Below, piece after piece: positions 46,709-57,112 of a stretch of DNA of 64,000 bases. Both the position numbers and the translations under genes were made by a program. Numbering within the stretch: position 1 is the stretch's first letter; the number at the start of each line of letters is the position of its first letter. A model generated the notes under the pieces. That model had not been told where the DNA came from and did no database searches. It worked only from the letters and a program-made list of their open reading frames with translations. Source of the stretch: Pseudomonas entomophila (lineage in GTDB: Bacteria; Pseudomonadota; Gammaproteobacteria; Pseudomonadales; Pseudomonadaceae); contig NZ_JAAMQJ010000021.1 of NCBI RefSeq assembly GCF_013523125.1, positions 1 to 64,000 on the forward strand, given 5' to 3'.

Positions 46709-47793
46709 CAGGCGTGCTCCTTCTCGAATTCACTCATGTAGGCGATCAGCGCCTCGACGGCGTCCATCCCCAGGGCGTTGTAGATCGACGCGCGCATGCC
46801 GCCCACCGAACGGTGACCCTTGAGGTTGAGCAGGCCACGGGCGTCGGCGCCTGCCAGGAAGGCCTTGTCCAGGCGCTCGTCGGCCAGGCGGAACGGCACG
46901 TTCATCCACGAGCGAGCGCTGGTGCCGATCGGGTTGCTGTAGAAGGCGCTGGCGTCGATGAAACCGTAGAGACGGTCCTTCTTCGCCCGGTTGCGCGCTT
47001 CCATGGCCTCGACGCCGCCCTGCTCCTTGAGCCACTCGAACACCAGGCCGGAGAGGTACCAGGAGTAGCTCGCCGGGGTGTTGTACATCGAGCCGTTGTC
47101 GGCCGAGATCTTGTAGTCGAGCATGGTCGGGCAGCTGCTGCGGGCATGGCCGAGCAGGTCTTCGCGCACGATCACCACCACCAGGCCGCTGGGGCCGATG
47201 TTCTTCTGCGCACCGGCATAGATCAGGCCGAACTGCGAGACGTCGATGCTGCGCGAGAGGATGTCCGAAGACATGTCGACCGCCAACGGCACGTCGCCGG
47301 TCTGCGGCACCCAGTCGAACTGCAGGCCGCCGATGGTCTCGTTGGAGGCGTAGTGCACGTAGGCGGCGTTCTGGCTCAGCTGCCATTCGTTCTGGCCGGG
47401 GATGGCCAGGTAGTCGTAGGCCTTGGCGCTGGCCGCGACGTTGACGTGGCCGAAGCGGCTGGCCTCGTCGACGGCCTTCTTCGACCAGATGCCGGTGTCG
47501 ATGTAGTCGGCCGTGCCACCCTCGGGCAGCAGGTTCAGCGGAATCTGGGCGAACTGCTGGCTGGCACCGCCCTGAAGGAACAGCACCTTGTAGTTGGACG
47601 GGATGCTGAGCAGGTCGCGCAGGTCCTGCTCGGCCTTCTCGGCGATGGCCACGTAGTCGTCGCTGCGATGGCTCATCTCCATCACCGACAACCCCTTGCC
47701 GCGCCAGTCGAGCAACTCGCTCTGGGCACGCCGCAGGACCGCTTCGGGAAGCGCGGCCGGGCCTGCGCAGAAGTTAAAGGCTCGTTTGCTCAC
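46708..47793 (-). CDS. serC: Phosphoserine aminotransferase
   Basis: The start giving VSKRAFNFCAGPAALPE (GTG at 47793, 361 aa) matches homologues; a GTG two codons upstream is an alternative. It is a PLP enzyme of fold type I with the Schiff-base Lys in YAGAQKNIGPSG and the substrate segment GHRSVGGMRASIYNA. It converts phosphohydroxypyruvate to phosphoserine in serine synthesis and also serves pyridoxal phosphate synthesis. It heads the serC-pheA-tyrA/aroA-cmk series. Confidence 0.96.
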   Translation of the reverse strand: MSKRAFNFCAGPAALPEAVLRRAQSELLDWRGKGLSVMEMSHRSDDYVAIAEKAEQDLRDLLSIPSNYKVLFLQGGASQQFAQIPLNLLPEGGTADYIDTGIWSKKAVDEASRFGHVNVAASAKAYDYLAIPGQNEWQLSQNAAYVHYASNETIGGLQFDWVPQTGDVPLAVDMSSDILSRSIDVSQFGLIYAGAQKNIGPSGLVVVIVREDLLGHARSSCPTMLDYKISADNGSMYNTPASYSWYLSGLVFEWLKEQGGVEAMEARNRAKKDRLYGFIDASAFYSNPIGTSARSWMNVPFRLADERLDKAFLAGADARGLLNLKGHRSVGGMRASIYNALGMDAVEALIAYMSEFEKEHA

Positions 47794-47888
47794 ATCCACT
47801 CTCGCTCTGCCTACCTAAAGAGAACACACCGTGACCGCTGAGCGCCCGCAAGGCAGCGCTCGAACGGTCATGCCACCTGTATCAATCG

Positions 47889-47912
47889 AACGGGGCAACC
47901 TTGGTTGCCCCG
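47889..47912 (-). terminator. Hairpin after gyrA
   Basis: ACGGGGCAAC pairs with GTTGCCCCGT around a CTTG loop, about 20 bases past the gyrA stop on the minus strand. There is no clear T-run, only a mixed sequence, so termination may be partial. It lies in the 136-bp gap before serC. Confidence 0.6.
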
Positions 47913-47929
47913 TCCGGGTTCGTCGCCTG

Positions 47930-50692
47930 TTACTCCTGCGGGGCCTGTTCGGCGTCCGCAGCCTCGTCGTCTCCAGCCACGCGGTCGGCTGCGTCGTCCA
48001 GCGCCTCGTCGTCGAGCAGCGCGTCGAGTTCTTCCTCGGCCGGCTCCTGGATACGCTCCAGGCCCACCAGGGTCTCGTCGCTGGCCAGCTTGATCAGCGT
48101 CACGCCCTGGGTGTTACGGCCCAGGCTGGACACCTCGCCGACCCGCGTGCGGACCAGGGTGCCCTGGTCGGAGATCAGCATGATCTCTTCGCCCAGGTGC
48201 ACCTGGATGGCGCCGACCAGGTTGCCGTTGCGGCCCTTGGTGCCCATGGCGATCACGCCCTGGCCACCCCGGCCGCGACGCGGGAACTTCGACAGCGGCG
48301 TGCGCTTGCCGAAGCCGCGTTCGGAGGCGGTGAGGATCTGCGCGCCGGACTCGGGGATCAGCATGGAGATGACCTCCTGGCCCTTGCCCAGCTTCATGCC
48401 GCGCACACCGCGTGCGGTACGGCCCATCTCGCGGACCATGCCTTCGGCGAAGCGGATGACCTTGCCGGCGCTGGAGAACATCATGACTTCCTTGGCGCCG
48501 TCGGTGATGGCCGCGGCGATCAGGGTGTCGCCTTCCTTGAGCTTCAGGGCGATCAGGCCGTTGGAGCGCGGACGGGCGAACTGCACCAGCGGGGTCTTCT
48601 TGACCGTGCCGCCGGCGGTGGCCATGAAGATGTAGGCACCGGTCGGTTCGGCGACCAGCTCGGGAGTGTCTTCTTCGTCGACGTCCTCGGGCTCGATCAC
48701 TTCGCCTTCGAGGACGGTGTCGTCGGTCTCCTCCAGCTCTTCGTCGAGGTCGGCGCTCTGCTGCAGGGCTTCCAGGTCGATCTGCAGCATGGCGGTGATG
48801 CGCTCACCCTCCTCCAGCGGCAGCAGGTTGACCAGCGGACGGCCACGGGCGGCACGGGAGGCTTCCGGGATCTCGTAGGTCTTCTTCCAGTACACCTTGC
48901 CCTTGCTGGAGAACAGCAGCAGCGTGGCGTGGCTGTTGGCGACCAGCAGGTGCTCGATGAAGTCCTCGTCCTTGACGCCGGTGGCCGACTTGCCCTTGCC
49001 GCCGCGACGCTGCGCCTGGTAGGACGACAGCGGCTGGGTCTTGGCGTAGCCGCCGTGGGAGATGGTCACCACGCGCTCTTCCTCGGGGATCATGTCGCCC
49101 AGGCTGAGGTCGTGACGGGCATCGAGGATTTCGGTGCGGCGCGCATCGCCGTACTCGGCGCGAATGGCTTCGAGCTCTTCGCGGATCACTTCCATCAGGC
49201 GCGCGGCGCTGTTGAGGATGCGGATCAGCTCGCCGATCTGCTCGAGGATCTCCTGGTACTCGGCCAGCAGCTTCTCGTGCTCCAGGCCGGTCAGGCGGTG
49301 CAGGCGCAGGTCGAGGATGGCCTGGGCCTGCTCGGGCGACAGGTAGTAGCGACCGTCACGCAGGCCGTATTGCGCGTCGAGGTTTTCCGGACGGCAGGAT
49401 TCGGCGCCGGCGCGCTCGACCATGACCTGCACGGCATTGGATTCCCACGGCGTGCCGATCAGCGCTTCCTTGGCCTCGGACGGCGTCGGCGAGGCCTTGA
49501 TCAGCGCGATGACCGGGTCGATGTTGGACAGCGCCACCGCCTGGCCTTCGAGGATGTGGCCGCGCTCGCGGGCCTTGCGCAGCTCGAAGACGGTACGCCG
49601 GGTCACCACTTCGCGGCGGTGACGGACGAAGGCCTCGAGCAGGTCCTTGAGGTTGAGCAGGCGTGGACGGCCGTCGATCAGGGCCACCACGTTGATGCCG
49701 AAGACGCTTTGCAGCTGGGTCTGAGCATACAGGTTGTTGAGCACCACTTCCGGCACTTCGCCACGGCGCAGCTCGATGACCACGCGCATGCCGTCCTTGT
49801 CGGACTCGTCGCGCAGCTCGGTGATGCCTTCGAGCTTCTTGTCCTTGACCAGTTCGGCGATCTTCTCGATCAGACGCGCCTTGTTCAGCTGGTACGGCAG
49901 CTCGGTGATGACGATCTGCTGACGGCCACCGACCTTGTCGATGTCCTCGACCTCGGAGCGTGCACGCATGTAGATGCGCCCGCGCCCGGTGCGGTAGGCC
50001 TCGATGATGCCCTGGCGGCCGTTGATCAGGCCGGCGGTGGGGAAGTCCGGGCCCGGGATGAACTGCATCAGCTCATCGACCGTGATCTCGGGGTTGTCGA
50101 TCAGCGCCAGGCAGCCGTCGATCACTTCGCCCAGGTTGTGCGGCGGAATGTTGGTGGCCATGCCCACGGCGATGCCGCTGGAGCCGTTGACCAGCAGGTT
50201 GGGGATACGCGTCGGCATGACTGCCGGGATCTGCTCGGTGCCGTCGTAGTTGGGCACCCAGTCGACGGTTTCCTTGTGCAGGTCGGCCAGCAGTTCGTGG
50301 GCCAGCTTGGACATGCGCACTTCGGTGTATCGCATGGCCGCGGCGTTGTCGCCGTCGACCGAGCCGAAGTTGCCCTGGCCGTCGACCAGCAGGTAGCGCA
50401 GCGAGAACGGCTGCGCCATGCGTACGATGGTGTCGTAGACCGCGGTGTCACCGTGAGGGTGGTACTTACCGATCACGTCACCGACCACGCGGGCGGATTT
50501 CTTGTACGGCTTGTTCCAATCGTTGCCCAGCTCGCTCATCGCAAACAGAACGCGACGATGCACGGGCTTCAAGCCATCACGCGCATCGGGCAGTGCCCGC
50601 CCGACAATGACGCTCATCGCGTAGTCGAGGTAAGACTGTCTCAGTTCGTCTTCGATATTGACCGGGAGGATTTCTTTGGCCAGTTCGCCCAT
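47930..50692 (-). CDS. gyrA: DNA gyrase subunit A
   Basis: The 920-aa start at [17 protein letters not shown] is the family N-terminus; 35 upstream codons are not. The breakage-reunion domain contains the quinolone region [13 protein letters not shown] with Thr and Asp at the usual wild-type Pseudomonas positions, and the active-site Tyr in [12 protein letters not shown]. The C-terminal domain carries six-bladed beta-pinwheel repeats, including the GyrA-box [10 protein letters not shown]-type segment. An acidic insert (around [16 protein letters not shown]) and acidic tail ([13 protein letters not shown]) are typical of Pseudomonas GyrA. It introduces negative supercoils with GyrB. Confidence 0.98.
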   Translation of the reverse strand: MGELAKEILPVNIEDELRQSYLDYAMSVIVGRALPDARDGLKPVHRRVLFAMSELGNDWNKPYKKSARVVGDVIGKYHPHGDTAVYDTIVRMAQPFSLRYLLVDGQGNFGSVDGDNAAAMRYTEVRMSKLAHELLADLHKETVDWVPNYDGTEQIPAVMPTRIPNLLVNGSSGIAVGMATNIPPHNLGEVIDGCLALIDNPEITVDELMQFIPGPDFPTAGLINGRQGIIEAYRTGRGRIYMRARSEVEDIDKVGGRQQIVITELPYQLNKARLIEKIAELVKDKKLEGITELRDESDKDGMRVVIELRRGEVPEVVLNNLYAQTQLQSVFGINVVALIDGRPRLLNLKDLLEAFVRHRREVVTRRTVFELRKARERGHILEGQAVALSNIDPVIALIKASPTPSEAKEALIGTPWESNAVQVMVERAGAESCRPENLDAQYGLRDGRYYLSPEQAQAILDLRLHRLTGLEHEKLLAEYQEILEQIGELIRILNSAARLMEVIREELEAIRAEYGDARRTEILDARHDLSLGDMIPEEERVVTISHGGYAKTQPLSSYQAQRRGGKGKSATGVKDEDFIEHLLVANSHATLLLFSSKGKVYWKKTYEIPEASRAARGRPLVNLLPLEEGERITAMLQIDLEALQQSADLDEELEETDDTVLEGEVIEPEDVDEEDTPELVAEPTGAYIFMATAGGTVKKTPLVQFARPRSNGLIALKLKEGDTLIAAAITDGAKEVMMFSSAGKVIRFAEGMVREMGRTARGVRGMKLGKGQEVISMLIPESGAQILTASERGFGKRTPLSKFPRRGRGGQGVIAMGTKGRNGNLVGAIQVHLGEEIMLISDQGTLVRTRVGEVSSLGRNTQGVTLIKLASDETLVGLERIQEPAEEELDALLDDEALDDAADRVAGDDEAADAEQAPQE

Positions 50693-51282
50693 GAGAAGCC
50701 TGATTCCTTTTTCTGGTGAAACCCCGCCGCCCCCCTGGGGCGTACGAAGCTCGCCGTCGCAGCGCACGATGGGGTGCGACGACATACGACAAATCAATGA
50801 ATTGAGCCACGGATCTGCGCAGTGAAGGCCGCATCAAGGGGCGGCCTTGGAAACTGTCGGATGGTACCACAAAAGGACGGGGCTTGGGAGGGTTGCGGGG
50901 CAGGTTTGGTAGGGGTGTCGAGGTGGCTGCCGGGGGGCGTGGCAGGGGTTCTGGACGTGTTCTGCGAGATGAAGCTTTCTGGGTAAGCGAGGGAGGGGCT
51001 GGGCTGCTGAAAGGGCACAGGGCAAAAGACACGGCGGGGCGGGTTTTATGGGCCCTGCAGGCCCAATCGCGGCACAGGGGCCGCTCTTACAGGGACCGCG
51101 CCTGCCTGCTTTACCCGAGTGCGGCTATGGAGCTCTTGCCAAAGTACCCGTACGCTGACAAATAGGCGGCGCGGTCTCCTGTAGGAGCGGCCCCTGTGCC
51201 GCGATCGGGCCCGCAGGGCCCGCAAAATCAGCGCCTGCGCCCTTTCAGGCAACCTGCAGAAGCGCAGCCCTGCAGCCACCCC
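50693..51282. other. 590-bp gap between gyrA and mtnA
   Basis: No convincing gene is present. It must hold the gyrA promoter on the minus strand (close to 50.7-50.85 kb), but I could not fix -35/-10 boxes. Positions 51050-51225 hold an inverted REP pair. The middle (50.88-51.0 kb) is G-rich and frame-neutral. Short open frames here have no ribosome site and lack family features. Confidence 0.6.
51050..51225. repeat. Inverted pair of REP-type palindromes between gyrA and mtnA
   Basis: The left arm (51050-51091) reads GGGCCCTGCAGGCCC, then CGCGGCACAGGGGCCGCTC. The right arm (51180-51225) is its inverse, TGTAGGAGCGGCCCCTGTGC, followed by CGCGATCGGGCCCGCAGGGCCC. The arms are separated by about 90 bp. 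They lie just past the mtnA stop. Confidence 0.85.
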
Positions 51283-52359
51283 TCAATGCAACCGCTTGCG
51301 ACACATCAGCTGGGCGAGCTTGGCCGTGTCCGGCCGCTCGACGATGCCTTTCTCGGTCACGATCACGTCGATCAGGTCCGCCGGGGTGATGTCGAACACC
51401 GGATTGAAGGCCTCGACCTGCGCCGCCACCCGCGTACCGGCCACATCCAGCAGCTCGCTCTGGGCGCGCTCCTCGAGTTCGATGTCTTCGCCGCTTTCCA
51501 GGTTCAGGTCGATGGTGGAGCTGGACGCCACCACCATGAAGCGCACTCCGTGGTGCATGGCCAGGACCGCCAGCTGGTAGGTGCCGATCTTGCTGGCCAC
51601 GTCGCCGTTGGCGGTGATGCAGTCCGCGCCGACGATCACCCAGGTCAGGCCCTTGGTCTTCATCAGGTGGGCGGCGGCGGAATCGGCGCTGACCACCACC
51701 GGCACCTGCTCGCCCGCCAGCTCCCAGGCGGTCAGCCGCGAGCCCTGCAACCAGGGCCGGGTCTCGCTGGCGAACACGCGCTCGACCATGCCTTCCAGGT
51801 AGGCCGCGCGGATCACCCCCAGCGCGGTGCCAAAGCCACCCGTGGCCAGGGCGCCGGCGTTGCCGTGGGTCAGCACCACCTGCTCGTTGCCCTGGTGCCG
51901 ACGGATCAGGTCGACGCCATGCTGGGCCATGGTCAGGTTGGCTTCGCGGTCGCTCTGGTGGATGGCCACCGCCTCGGCCTCCATGATTGCCAGCACGTCG
52001 TCGCCGTCACGCAGGCGCAGCAGGCGCTCGCGCATGCGATTCAGGGCCCAGAACAGGTTGGCGGCGGTGGGCCGGGACTCGGCCAGCTGCTGGAAGTCTT
52101 CCTCCAGCGCGACTTCCCAGTCACCGCCCTCGGCCAGGCGCTGGCGCAACCCCAGCAGCAGCCCGTAGGCCGCGCTGATGCCGATGGCCGGCGCGCCACG
52201 TACGGCCATGCTGCGGATCGCCTCGGCCACGCTGTCGATGTCGGTGCAGGTCAGCCAGCGTTCGCGGGCTGGCAACAGGCGTTGGTCGAGCAGGTGCAAG
52301 GCGCCGTCCCGCCACTCGAGCGCCCGCACCTTTTCCGCCGCCAACAGTCGCTCGCGCAT
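51283..52359 (-). CDS. mtnA: 5-methylthioribose-1-phosphate isomerase
   Basis: The start at [11 protein letters not shown] is supported by GGGGAGAGG just upstream and by homologue length (358 aa). The motifs [30 protein letters not shown] and [10 protein letters not shown] with the catalytic Cys and Asp are present. It isomerises methylthioribose-1-phosphate to methylthioribulose-1-phosphate in methionine salvage. It is divergent from mtaD, whose product feeds related steps. Confidence 0.96.
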   Translation of the reverse strand: MRERLLAAEKVRALEWRDGALHLLDQRLLPARERWLTCTDIDSVAEAIRSMAVRGAPAIGISAAYGLLLGLRQRLAEGGDWEVALEEDFQQLAESRPTAANLFWALNRMRERLLRLRDGDDVLAIMEAEAVAIHQSDREANLTMAQHGVDLIRRHQGNEQVVLTHGNAGALATGGFGTALGVIRAAYLEGMVERVFASETRPWLQGSRLTAWELAGEQVPVVVSADSAAAHLMKTKGLTWVIVGADCITANGDVASKIGTYQLAVLAMHHGVRFMVVASSSTIDLNLESGEDIELEERAQSELLDVAGTRVAAQVEAFNPVFDITPADLIDVIVTEKGIVERPDTAKLAQLMCRKRLH

Positions 52360-52395
52360 TGCCTCTCCCCGTCGTTCGAACATCAAAAGCCGGCG

Positions 52396-52433
52396 ATTAT
52401 AGCGACCCTGGGCGAGGGGCGCTCGGGTATACT
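52396..52433. promoter_or_regulatory. Divergent promoter elements for mtnA and mtaD
   Basis: On the minus strand TATAAT (positions 52401-52396) lies about 37 bases before the mtnA ATG. On the plus strand TATACT (52428-52433) lies about 36 bases before the mtaD ATG. Both are good -10 boxes with short leaders. The matching -35 boxes are weak in both directions. The 109-bp gap suggests shared control of two methionine-salvage genes. Confidence 0.5.
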
Positions 52434-52468
52434 GCGGCTCACGTCAAATCGCCCCCGGTGCCCCACGC

Positions 52469-53794
52469 ATGCCCACGACCGCCCTGCCCCTCGACCTGCT
52501 GCTGTTGCCCGACTGGCTGGTGCCCGTCGAACCGGCCGGGGTGGTGTTGCGGGATCAGGGATTGGGGATTCGTGATGGCCTGATCGCCTGGATCGGCCCC
52601 CGCGAGCAGGCGCCGGCCGCCCAGGAGACGCACGAGCTGCCCGGCTGCGTGCTGACGCCAGGCCTGGTCAACGCCCATGGGCATGCGGCGATGAGCCTGT
52701 TCCGTGGCCTGGCCGACGACCTGCCGCTGATGACCTGGTTGCAGGACCACATCTGGCCGGCCGAGGCGCGCTGGGTCGACGAAGCCTTCGTGCGCGACGG
52801 CACCGACCTGGCCATCGCCGAGCAGCTCAAGGGCGGCATCACCTGCTTCGCCGACATGTACTTCTTCCCGCGCGAAGCCTGCGAACGCGTGCACCGCAGC
52901 GGCATGCGCGCGCAGATCGCCGCCCCGCTGCTGGACTTTCCGATCCCTGGCGCGGCGACGCCCGACGAGGGCCTGCACGCGGCGGTCGAGCTGTACAGCG
53001 AGCTGCGTCATCACCCACGCATCAGCATCGCCCTGGGCCCGCACGCCCCGTACACGGTCAGCGACCAGACGCTGGAAAAGGTCCGGGTCATTGCCGACGA
53101 GCTCGACGCCCCGATCCAGATGCACCTGCACGAGACCGCCGACGAGGTCGAGCGCGCCCTGGCCCAGCACGGCGAACGCCCGCTGGCGCGCCTGGCCCGC
53201 CTCGGCCTGCTGGGCCCGCGCCTGCAGGCCGTGCACGTGACCCAGGTCAGCGACGAGGACCTGGCCCTGCTGGTGGAGAGCAACACCAGCGTGGTGCACT
53301 GCCCGGAATCCAACCTCAAGCTGGCCAGCGGCTTCTGCCCAGTGGAACGGCTTTGGCAAGCCGGGGTCAACGTGGCCATCGGCACCGACGGCGCGGCCAG
53401 CAACAACGACCTGGACCTGCTTGGCGAAACCCGTACCGCCGCGCTGCTGGCCAAGGCCGTGGCCGGCTCGGCGACCGCCCTGGATGCCCACCGCGCCCTG
53501 CGCATGGCGACCCTCAACGGCGCCCGGGCCCTGGGCCTGGAGGCGGTCGTCGGCTCGCTGGAGGTCGGCAAGGCGGCGGACCTCGCGGCCTTCGACCTGT
53601 CCGGGCTGGCGCAGCAACCGGTGCACGACCCGGTCTCGCAACTGATCTACGCCACCGGCCGCGACTGCGTCCGGCACGTCTGGGTCGCCGGCCGCCCGCT
53701 GCTCGACGACCGGCGCCTGCTGCGCATGGACGAAGCCGCCCTGATCCAGACCGCGCGCGCCTGGGGCGAGCGCATCGGCGAACACCTTCATTGA
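52469..53794 (+). CDS. mtaD: Methylthioadenosine/S-adenosylhomocysteine deaminase-type amidohydrolase
   Basis: The 441-aa TRZ/ATZ-family amidohydrolase has the metal motif VNAHGHAAM near residue 70, the His of [19 protein letters not shown], and [14 protein letters not shown] for the catalytic Asp. In Pseudomonas this family member deaminates methylthioadenosine, giving methylthioinosine for salvage. That fits divergent mtnA. Older names call it an N-ethylammeline chlorohydrolase. It heads a plus-strand run with ubiG, mupP and yciK. Confidence 0.88.
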   Translation: MPTTALPLDLLLLPDWLVPVEPAGVVLRDQGLGIRDGLIAWIGPREQAPAAQETHELPGCVLTPGLVNAHGHAAMSLFRGLADDLPLMTWLQDHIWPAEARWVDEAFVRDGTDLAIAEQLKGGITCFADMYFFPREACERVHRSGMRAQIAAPLLDFPIPGAATPDEGLHAAVELYSELRHHPRISIALGPHAPYTVSDQTLEKVRVIADELDAPIQMHLHETADEVERALAQHGERPLARLARLGLLGPRLQAVHVTQVSDEDLALLVESNTSVVHCPESNLKLASGFCPVERLWQAGVNVAIGTDGAASNNDLDLLGETRTAALLAKAVAGSATALDAHRALRMATLNGARALGLEAVVGSLEVGKAADLAAFDLSGLAQQPVHDPVSQLIYATGRDCVRHVWVAGRPLLDDRRLLRMDEAALIQTARAWGERIGEHLH

Positions 53795-53858
53795 GCAGAC
53801 GGCAGCGCTGACTGCCGCCGCCCGACACCTTGACATCGAAGTTTCAGAGGACCGTTCC

Positions 53859-54557
53859 ATGAGCAACGTCGACCACGCCGAAATCGCCAAGTTCGAGGCC
53901 CTGGCCCACCGCTGGTGGGACCGCGAGAGCGAGTTCAAGCCCCTGCACGACATCAACCCGCTGCGGGTCAACTGGGTCGACGAGCGCGTCGGCCTGGCCG
54001 GCAAGAAGGTGCTGGACGTCGGCTGCGGCGGCGGCATCCTCAGCGAAGCGATGGCCCTGCGCGGCGCCACGGTCACCGGCATCGACATGGGCGAGGCGCC
54101 CCTGGCGGTCGCCCGTCTGCACCAGCTGGAATCCGGTGTCGAGGTCGAGTACCGGCAGATCACCGCCGAAGCCATGGCCGAGGAGATGCCGGGTCAGTTC
54201 GACGTGGTCACCTGCCTGGAGATGCTCGAGCACGTGCCGGACCCGTCCTCGGTGATCCGCGCCTGCCACCGCCTGGTCAAGCCCGGCGGCCAGGTGTTCT
54301 TCTCGACCATCAACCGCAACCCGAAGGCTTACCTGTTCGCCATCATCGGCGCCGAGTACGTCATGAAGCTGCTGCCGCGCGGCACGCACGACTTCAAGAA
54401 ATTCATCCGCCCGTCCGAGCTGGGCGTGTGGAGCCGCACGGCCGGTCTCACGGTCAAGGACATCGTCGGCCTGACCTACAACCCGTTGACCAAGCACTAC
54501 AAGCTCAGCAGCGACGTCGACGTCAACTACATGATCCAGACCCTGCGCGAGGAATGA
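53859..54557 (+). CDS. ubiG: Ubiquinone biosynthesis O-methyltransferase
   Basis: The 232-aa SAM methyltransferase begins [21 protein letters not shown], the UbiG N-terminus. The SAM site is [16 protein letters not shown] (about 50-65) and [13 protein letters not shown] follows. It performs both O-methylations of ubiquinone synthesis at the membrane. An AGAGGA ribosome site precedes the ATG. It overlaps or abuts mupP. Confidence 0.97.
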   Translation: MSNVDHAEIAKFEALAHRWWDRESEFKPLHDINPLRVNWVDERVGLAGKKVLDVGCGGGILSEAMALRGATVTGIDMGEAPLAVARLHQLESGVEVEYRQITAEAMAEEMPGQFDVVTCLEMLEHVPDPSSVIRACHRLVKPGGQVFFSTINRNPKAYLFAIIGAEYVMKLLPRGTHDFKKFIRPSELGVWSRTAGLTVKDIVGLTYNPLTKHYKLSSDVDVNYMIQTLREE

Positions 54558-54559
54558 GC

Positions 54560-55231
54560 ATGCGTTTGCGAGCGGTACTTTTCGACATGGACGGCACCCT
54601 GCTCGACACGGCGCCGGACTTCATCGCCATCTGCCAGGGCATGCTCGCCGACCGCGGCCTGCCAGCGGTCGAGGATGCGTGCATTCGCGACGAGATCTCC
54701 GGCGGTGCGCGGGCGATGGTCGCGGCCACGTTCGGCATGGACCCGGAGGCGCCAGCGTTCGAGGCTTTGCGCCTGGAGTTCCTCGAGCGTTACCTGCGTG
54801 AATGCGCGGTGCATACCCGCTTGTTCGACGGCATGGAGCAACTGCTGGCCGACCTCGAGCATGGCAAGGTGCTGTGGGGCGTGGTGACCAACAAGCCGGT
54901 GCGCTTCGCCGAGCCGATCATGCAGCGACTGGGGCTGGCCGAGCGCTCGGCGGTGCTGATCTGCCCGGACCATGTGGCCCACAGCAAGCCGGACCCGGAG
55001 CCTGTGACCCTGGCGTGCAAGACCTTGAACCTGGATCCGGGCAGCGTGCTGTTCGTCGGGGACGACCTGCGCGACATCCAGTCGGGGCGCGAGGCGGGGA
55101 CGCGCACGGCAGCGGTGCGTTATGGGTACATTCATCCGCAGGACAATCCCGATCATTGGGGGGCGGATGTGGTGGTGGACAGGCCGCAGGATCTGCGTCG
55201 GATCATCGATGGGGCGTTGTGTGGGTGTTGA
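54560..55231 (+). CDS. mupP: N-acetylmuramic acid 6-phosphate phosphatase (HAD family)
   Basis: The ATG at 54560 ([20 protein letters not shown]) is preferred because GAGGA sits 6 bases upstream, although an ATG at 54554 overlaps the ubiG stop. The 223-aa HAD phosphatase has motif [10 protein letters not shown], motif II VTNKP, and motif III/IV region [14 protein letters not shown] and [12 protein letters not shown]. In Pseudomonas the gene next to ubiG encodes MupP of the cell-wall recycling pathway that bypasses de novo MurA. It was formerly annotated as phosphoglycolate phosphatase (gph). Confidence 0.88.
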   Translation: MRLRAVLFDMDGTLLDTAPDFIAICQGMLADRGLPAVEDACIRDEISGGARAMVAATFGMDPEAPAFEALRLEFLERYLRECAVHTRLFDGMEQLLADLEHGKVLWGVVTNKPVRFAEPIMQRLGLAERSAVLICPDHVAHSKPDPEPVTLACKTLNLDPGSVLFVGDDLRDIQSGREAGTRTAAVRYGYIHPQDNPDHWGADVVVDRPQDLRRIIDGALCGC

Positions 55232-55273
55232 GCGGGTGGTGAAAGAGCGGTCTTGATCGTGGTGGCTGGTTTT

Positions 55274-55393
55274 GTGGGCCCTGCGGGCCCAATCGCGGCA
55301 CAGGGGCCGCTCCCACATGGACCGCGATCCCCTGTACCACTGCGGCGGGTGTAGGAGCGGCCCCCGTGCCGCGATTGGGTCCGCAGGACCCAC
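55274..55393. repeat. Inverted pair of REP-type palindromes between mupP and yciK
   Basis: The left arm (55274-55317) and right arm (55350-55393) are near-perfect inverses built on CGCGGCACAGGGGCCGCTCC and TGTAGGAGCGGCCCCCGTGC, with outer GGGCCC or GGGTCC hairpins. They fill most of the 315-bp gap between mupP and yciK. The rest of the gap (55.4-55.55 kb) is the leader of yciK and has no gene. A TGTGGGAGCCGGCTTGCCGG element near 55.46 kb looks like a second REP type. Confidence 0.85.
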
Positions 55394-55546
55394 ATCCCAT
55401 CAAACGGCCAGGCTGTCTGGTAGAGTGGTCCTCTGACAAGCCGCAGGCATCGCTGATCCTGTGGGAGCCGGCTTGCCGGCGATGGCGGTGTCATAGACAC
55501 CCACGGCGCCCGGCCCTTCTACCCTTCCCGACCCGGAGACCCCACC

Positions 55547-56287
55547 ATGTTCGACTACACCGCCCGCCCCGACCTGCTCGCCGGCCGCATCATCCTGGTG
55601 ACCGGTGCCGGCCGCGGCATCGGCGCCGCGGCGGCCAGGGCCTATGCCGCCCATGGCGCCACGGTCCTGCTGCTGGGCAAGACCGAAGCCAACCTCGCCG
55701 AGGTGTATGACCAGATCGAGGCCGCAGGCCACCCGACCCCGGTGGTGATCCCATTCAACCTGGAGACCGCCGAGCCGCACCACTACGATGAACTCGCGGC
55801 GCTGATCGAGACCCAGTTCGGCCGCCTGGACGGGCTGCTCAACAACGCCTCGATCATCGGCCCGCGTACGCCGCTGGACCAGCTGTCTGGCGAGCACTTC
55901 ATGCGCGTCATGCACATCAACGTCAACGCCACGTTCCTGCTCACCAGCACCCTGCTGCCGCTGCTCAGGCTGTCGAACGACGCGTCGATCGCCTTCACCT
56001 CCAGCAGCGTCGGGCGCAAGGGTCGGGCGCACTGGGGCGCCTATGGCGTGTCGAAGTTCGCCACCGAAGGCCTGATGCAGACCCTGGCCGACGAGCTCGA
56101 GGGCGTCGCCCCGGTACGCGCCAACAGCATCAACCCGGGCGCCACGCGCACGGCGATGCGTGCGCTGGCCTACCCGGCCGAGAACCCCCAGGACAACCCG
56201 GCACCAGAAGACATCATGCCGGTCTACCTCTACCTGATGGGCCCGGACAGCGCCGGGGTCAACGGTCAGGCGTTCAACGCCCAATAG
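55547..56287 (+). CDS. yciK: Short-chain dehydrogenase, YciK family
   Basis: The 246-aa protein has the NAD(P)-binding loop VTGAGRGIGAAAARAYA (about 19-35), the NNAS motif, and the catalytic Ser and YxxxK (YGVSKFATEGLMQ). It matches YciK, an SDR whose substrate in the cell is not established. The gene tail overlaps the convergent TenA-like gene by 14 bases. Confidence 0.92.
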   Translation: MFDYTARPDLLAGRIILVTGAGRGIGAAAARAYAAHGATVLLLGKTEANLAEVYDQIEAAGHPTPVVIPFNLETAEPHHYDELAALIETQFGRLDGLLNNASIIGPRTPLDQLSGEHFMRVMHINVNATFLLTSTLLPLLRLSNDASIAFTSSSVGRKGRAHWGAYGVSKFATEGLMQTLADELEGVAPVRANSINPGATRTAMRALAYPAENPQDNPAPEDIMPVYLYLMGPDSAGVNGQAFNAQ

Positions 56288-57074
56288 CCTCGGCGACCGC
56301 CAGGGTGGGCCGCGCGTGCTCGTCCTGGCCCAGCTCCAGCTGCATGCAGCGCTCCAGGAACACGAACATGCAGTCATAGCTCTTGCAGATCGCCTTGCGC
56401 AGCGCGGTGCACAGCGCCGGGTCCGGGTGCTCGCCCGCCAGCGTGCAGATGATCTCCAGCGCCTCCCACGGGTGGGTGTCGTCGTAGTGGGCATGCATCT
56501 TCAGCCACTTCATCGCCCGCTTGCGGCCTTCCTCGGGGAAGCCCTTGGCGTAGGTGTCGGTCGAGCACACCAGGGCCGACCACTCGCCCGTCGCCCCTTC
56601 GATGGCGTAGTTGGTCGCCGCGATCGCGACCACCAGCGACTCGGTGGTGCACACCCGCCAGCACCAGTCGTTCAAGGCGTTGAGCTCCAGCGGCACGTCC
56701 TGCGCCTGCAGGTCCGCCAGGCTGACGCCATGGGCCTGGGCCCAGTGCAGCCAGTAGTCGGCGTGGTTGAGTTCGACACGGATGTTGCGCATCAGCCAGC
56801 GGCGCGCCATGTCTTCCCCCGGATGCCGGGCGAAGCGCGTACGGGTCAGGTTGTGCGCCATGTACAGCGAAAACTGCTCGACCACCGGCCAGCCACCGAT
56901 CAGGTACTGCTGGATGGTCGCCTGGGTGATCCGGTCGTCGCGCAGGCGCTGGTAGAACTCATGTTCGACCACGCGGCGCTTGCTCTCGTGGCAGTCGCGC
57001 AGCAGCTGCTGGGCCCAGGCGGGGTAACTGGCGGGGTCCATGAGAGGTCCGACTCGAACGAATGCATCTTTCAC
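56274..57074 (-). CDS. TenA/PqqC-like iron-containing oxidase family protein
   Basis: The GTG start at 57074 (then KDAFVRVGPLMDPASYP) has a perfect AAGGAG 6 bases upstream; it gives 266 aa. The all-helical sequence has the His/Glu pattern of haem-oxygenase-like di-iron proteins: RRVVEHEFYQ, RVELNHADYWLHW, ALVCSTDTYAKGF, HAHYDDTHPWEAL. The family covers TenA thiaminases, PqqC and di-iron oxidases, so the reaction is open. It converges with and overlaps yciK by 14 bases. Confidence 0.85.
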   Translation of the reverse strand: MKDAFVRVGPLMDPASYPAWAQQLLRDCHESKRRVVEHEFYQRLRDDRITQATIQQYLIGGWPVVEQFSLYMAHNLTRTRFARHPGEDMARRWLMRNIRVELNHADYWLHWAQAHGVSLADLQAQDVPLELNALNDWCWRVCTTESLVVAIAATNYAIEGATGEWSALVCSTDTYAKGFPEEGRKRAMKWLKMHAHYDDTHPWEALEIICTLAGEHPDPALCTALRKAICKSYDCMFVFLERCMQLELGQDEHARPTLAVAEAIGR

Positions 57075-57112
57075 GATCAGCTCCTTGATTCCTTGTGATG
57101 TACAACGTTTTT

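Noticed and set aside
47831-50719. Plus-strand 962-codon open frame opposite gyrA
   Set aside because: It mirrors gyrA codon bias, runs exactly over gyrA, and lacks any family motif.
51050-51225. Repeats considered as a CRISPR array
   Set aside because: Only two inverted arms with unrelated spacing are present, and the same palindrome recurs singly elsewhere; these are REP elements. No cas genes are in the window.
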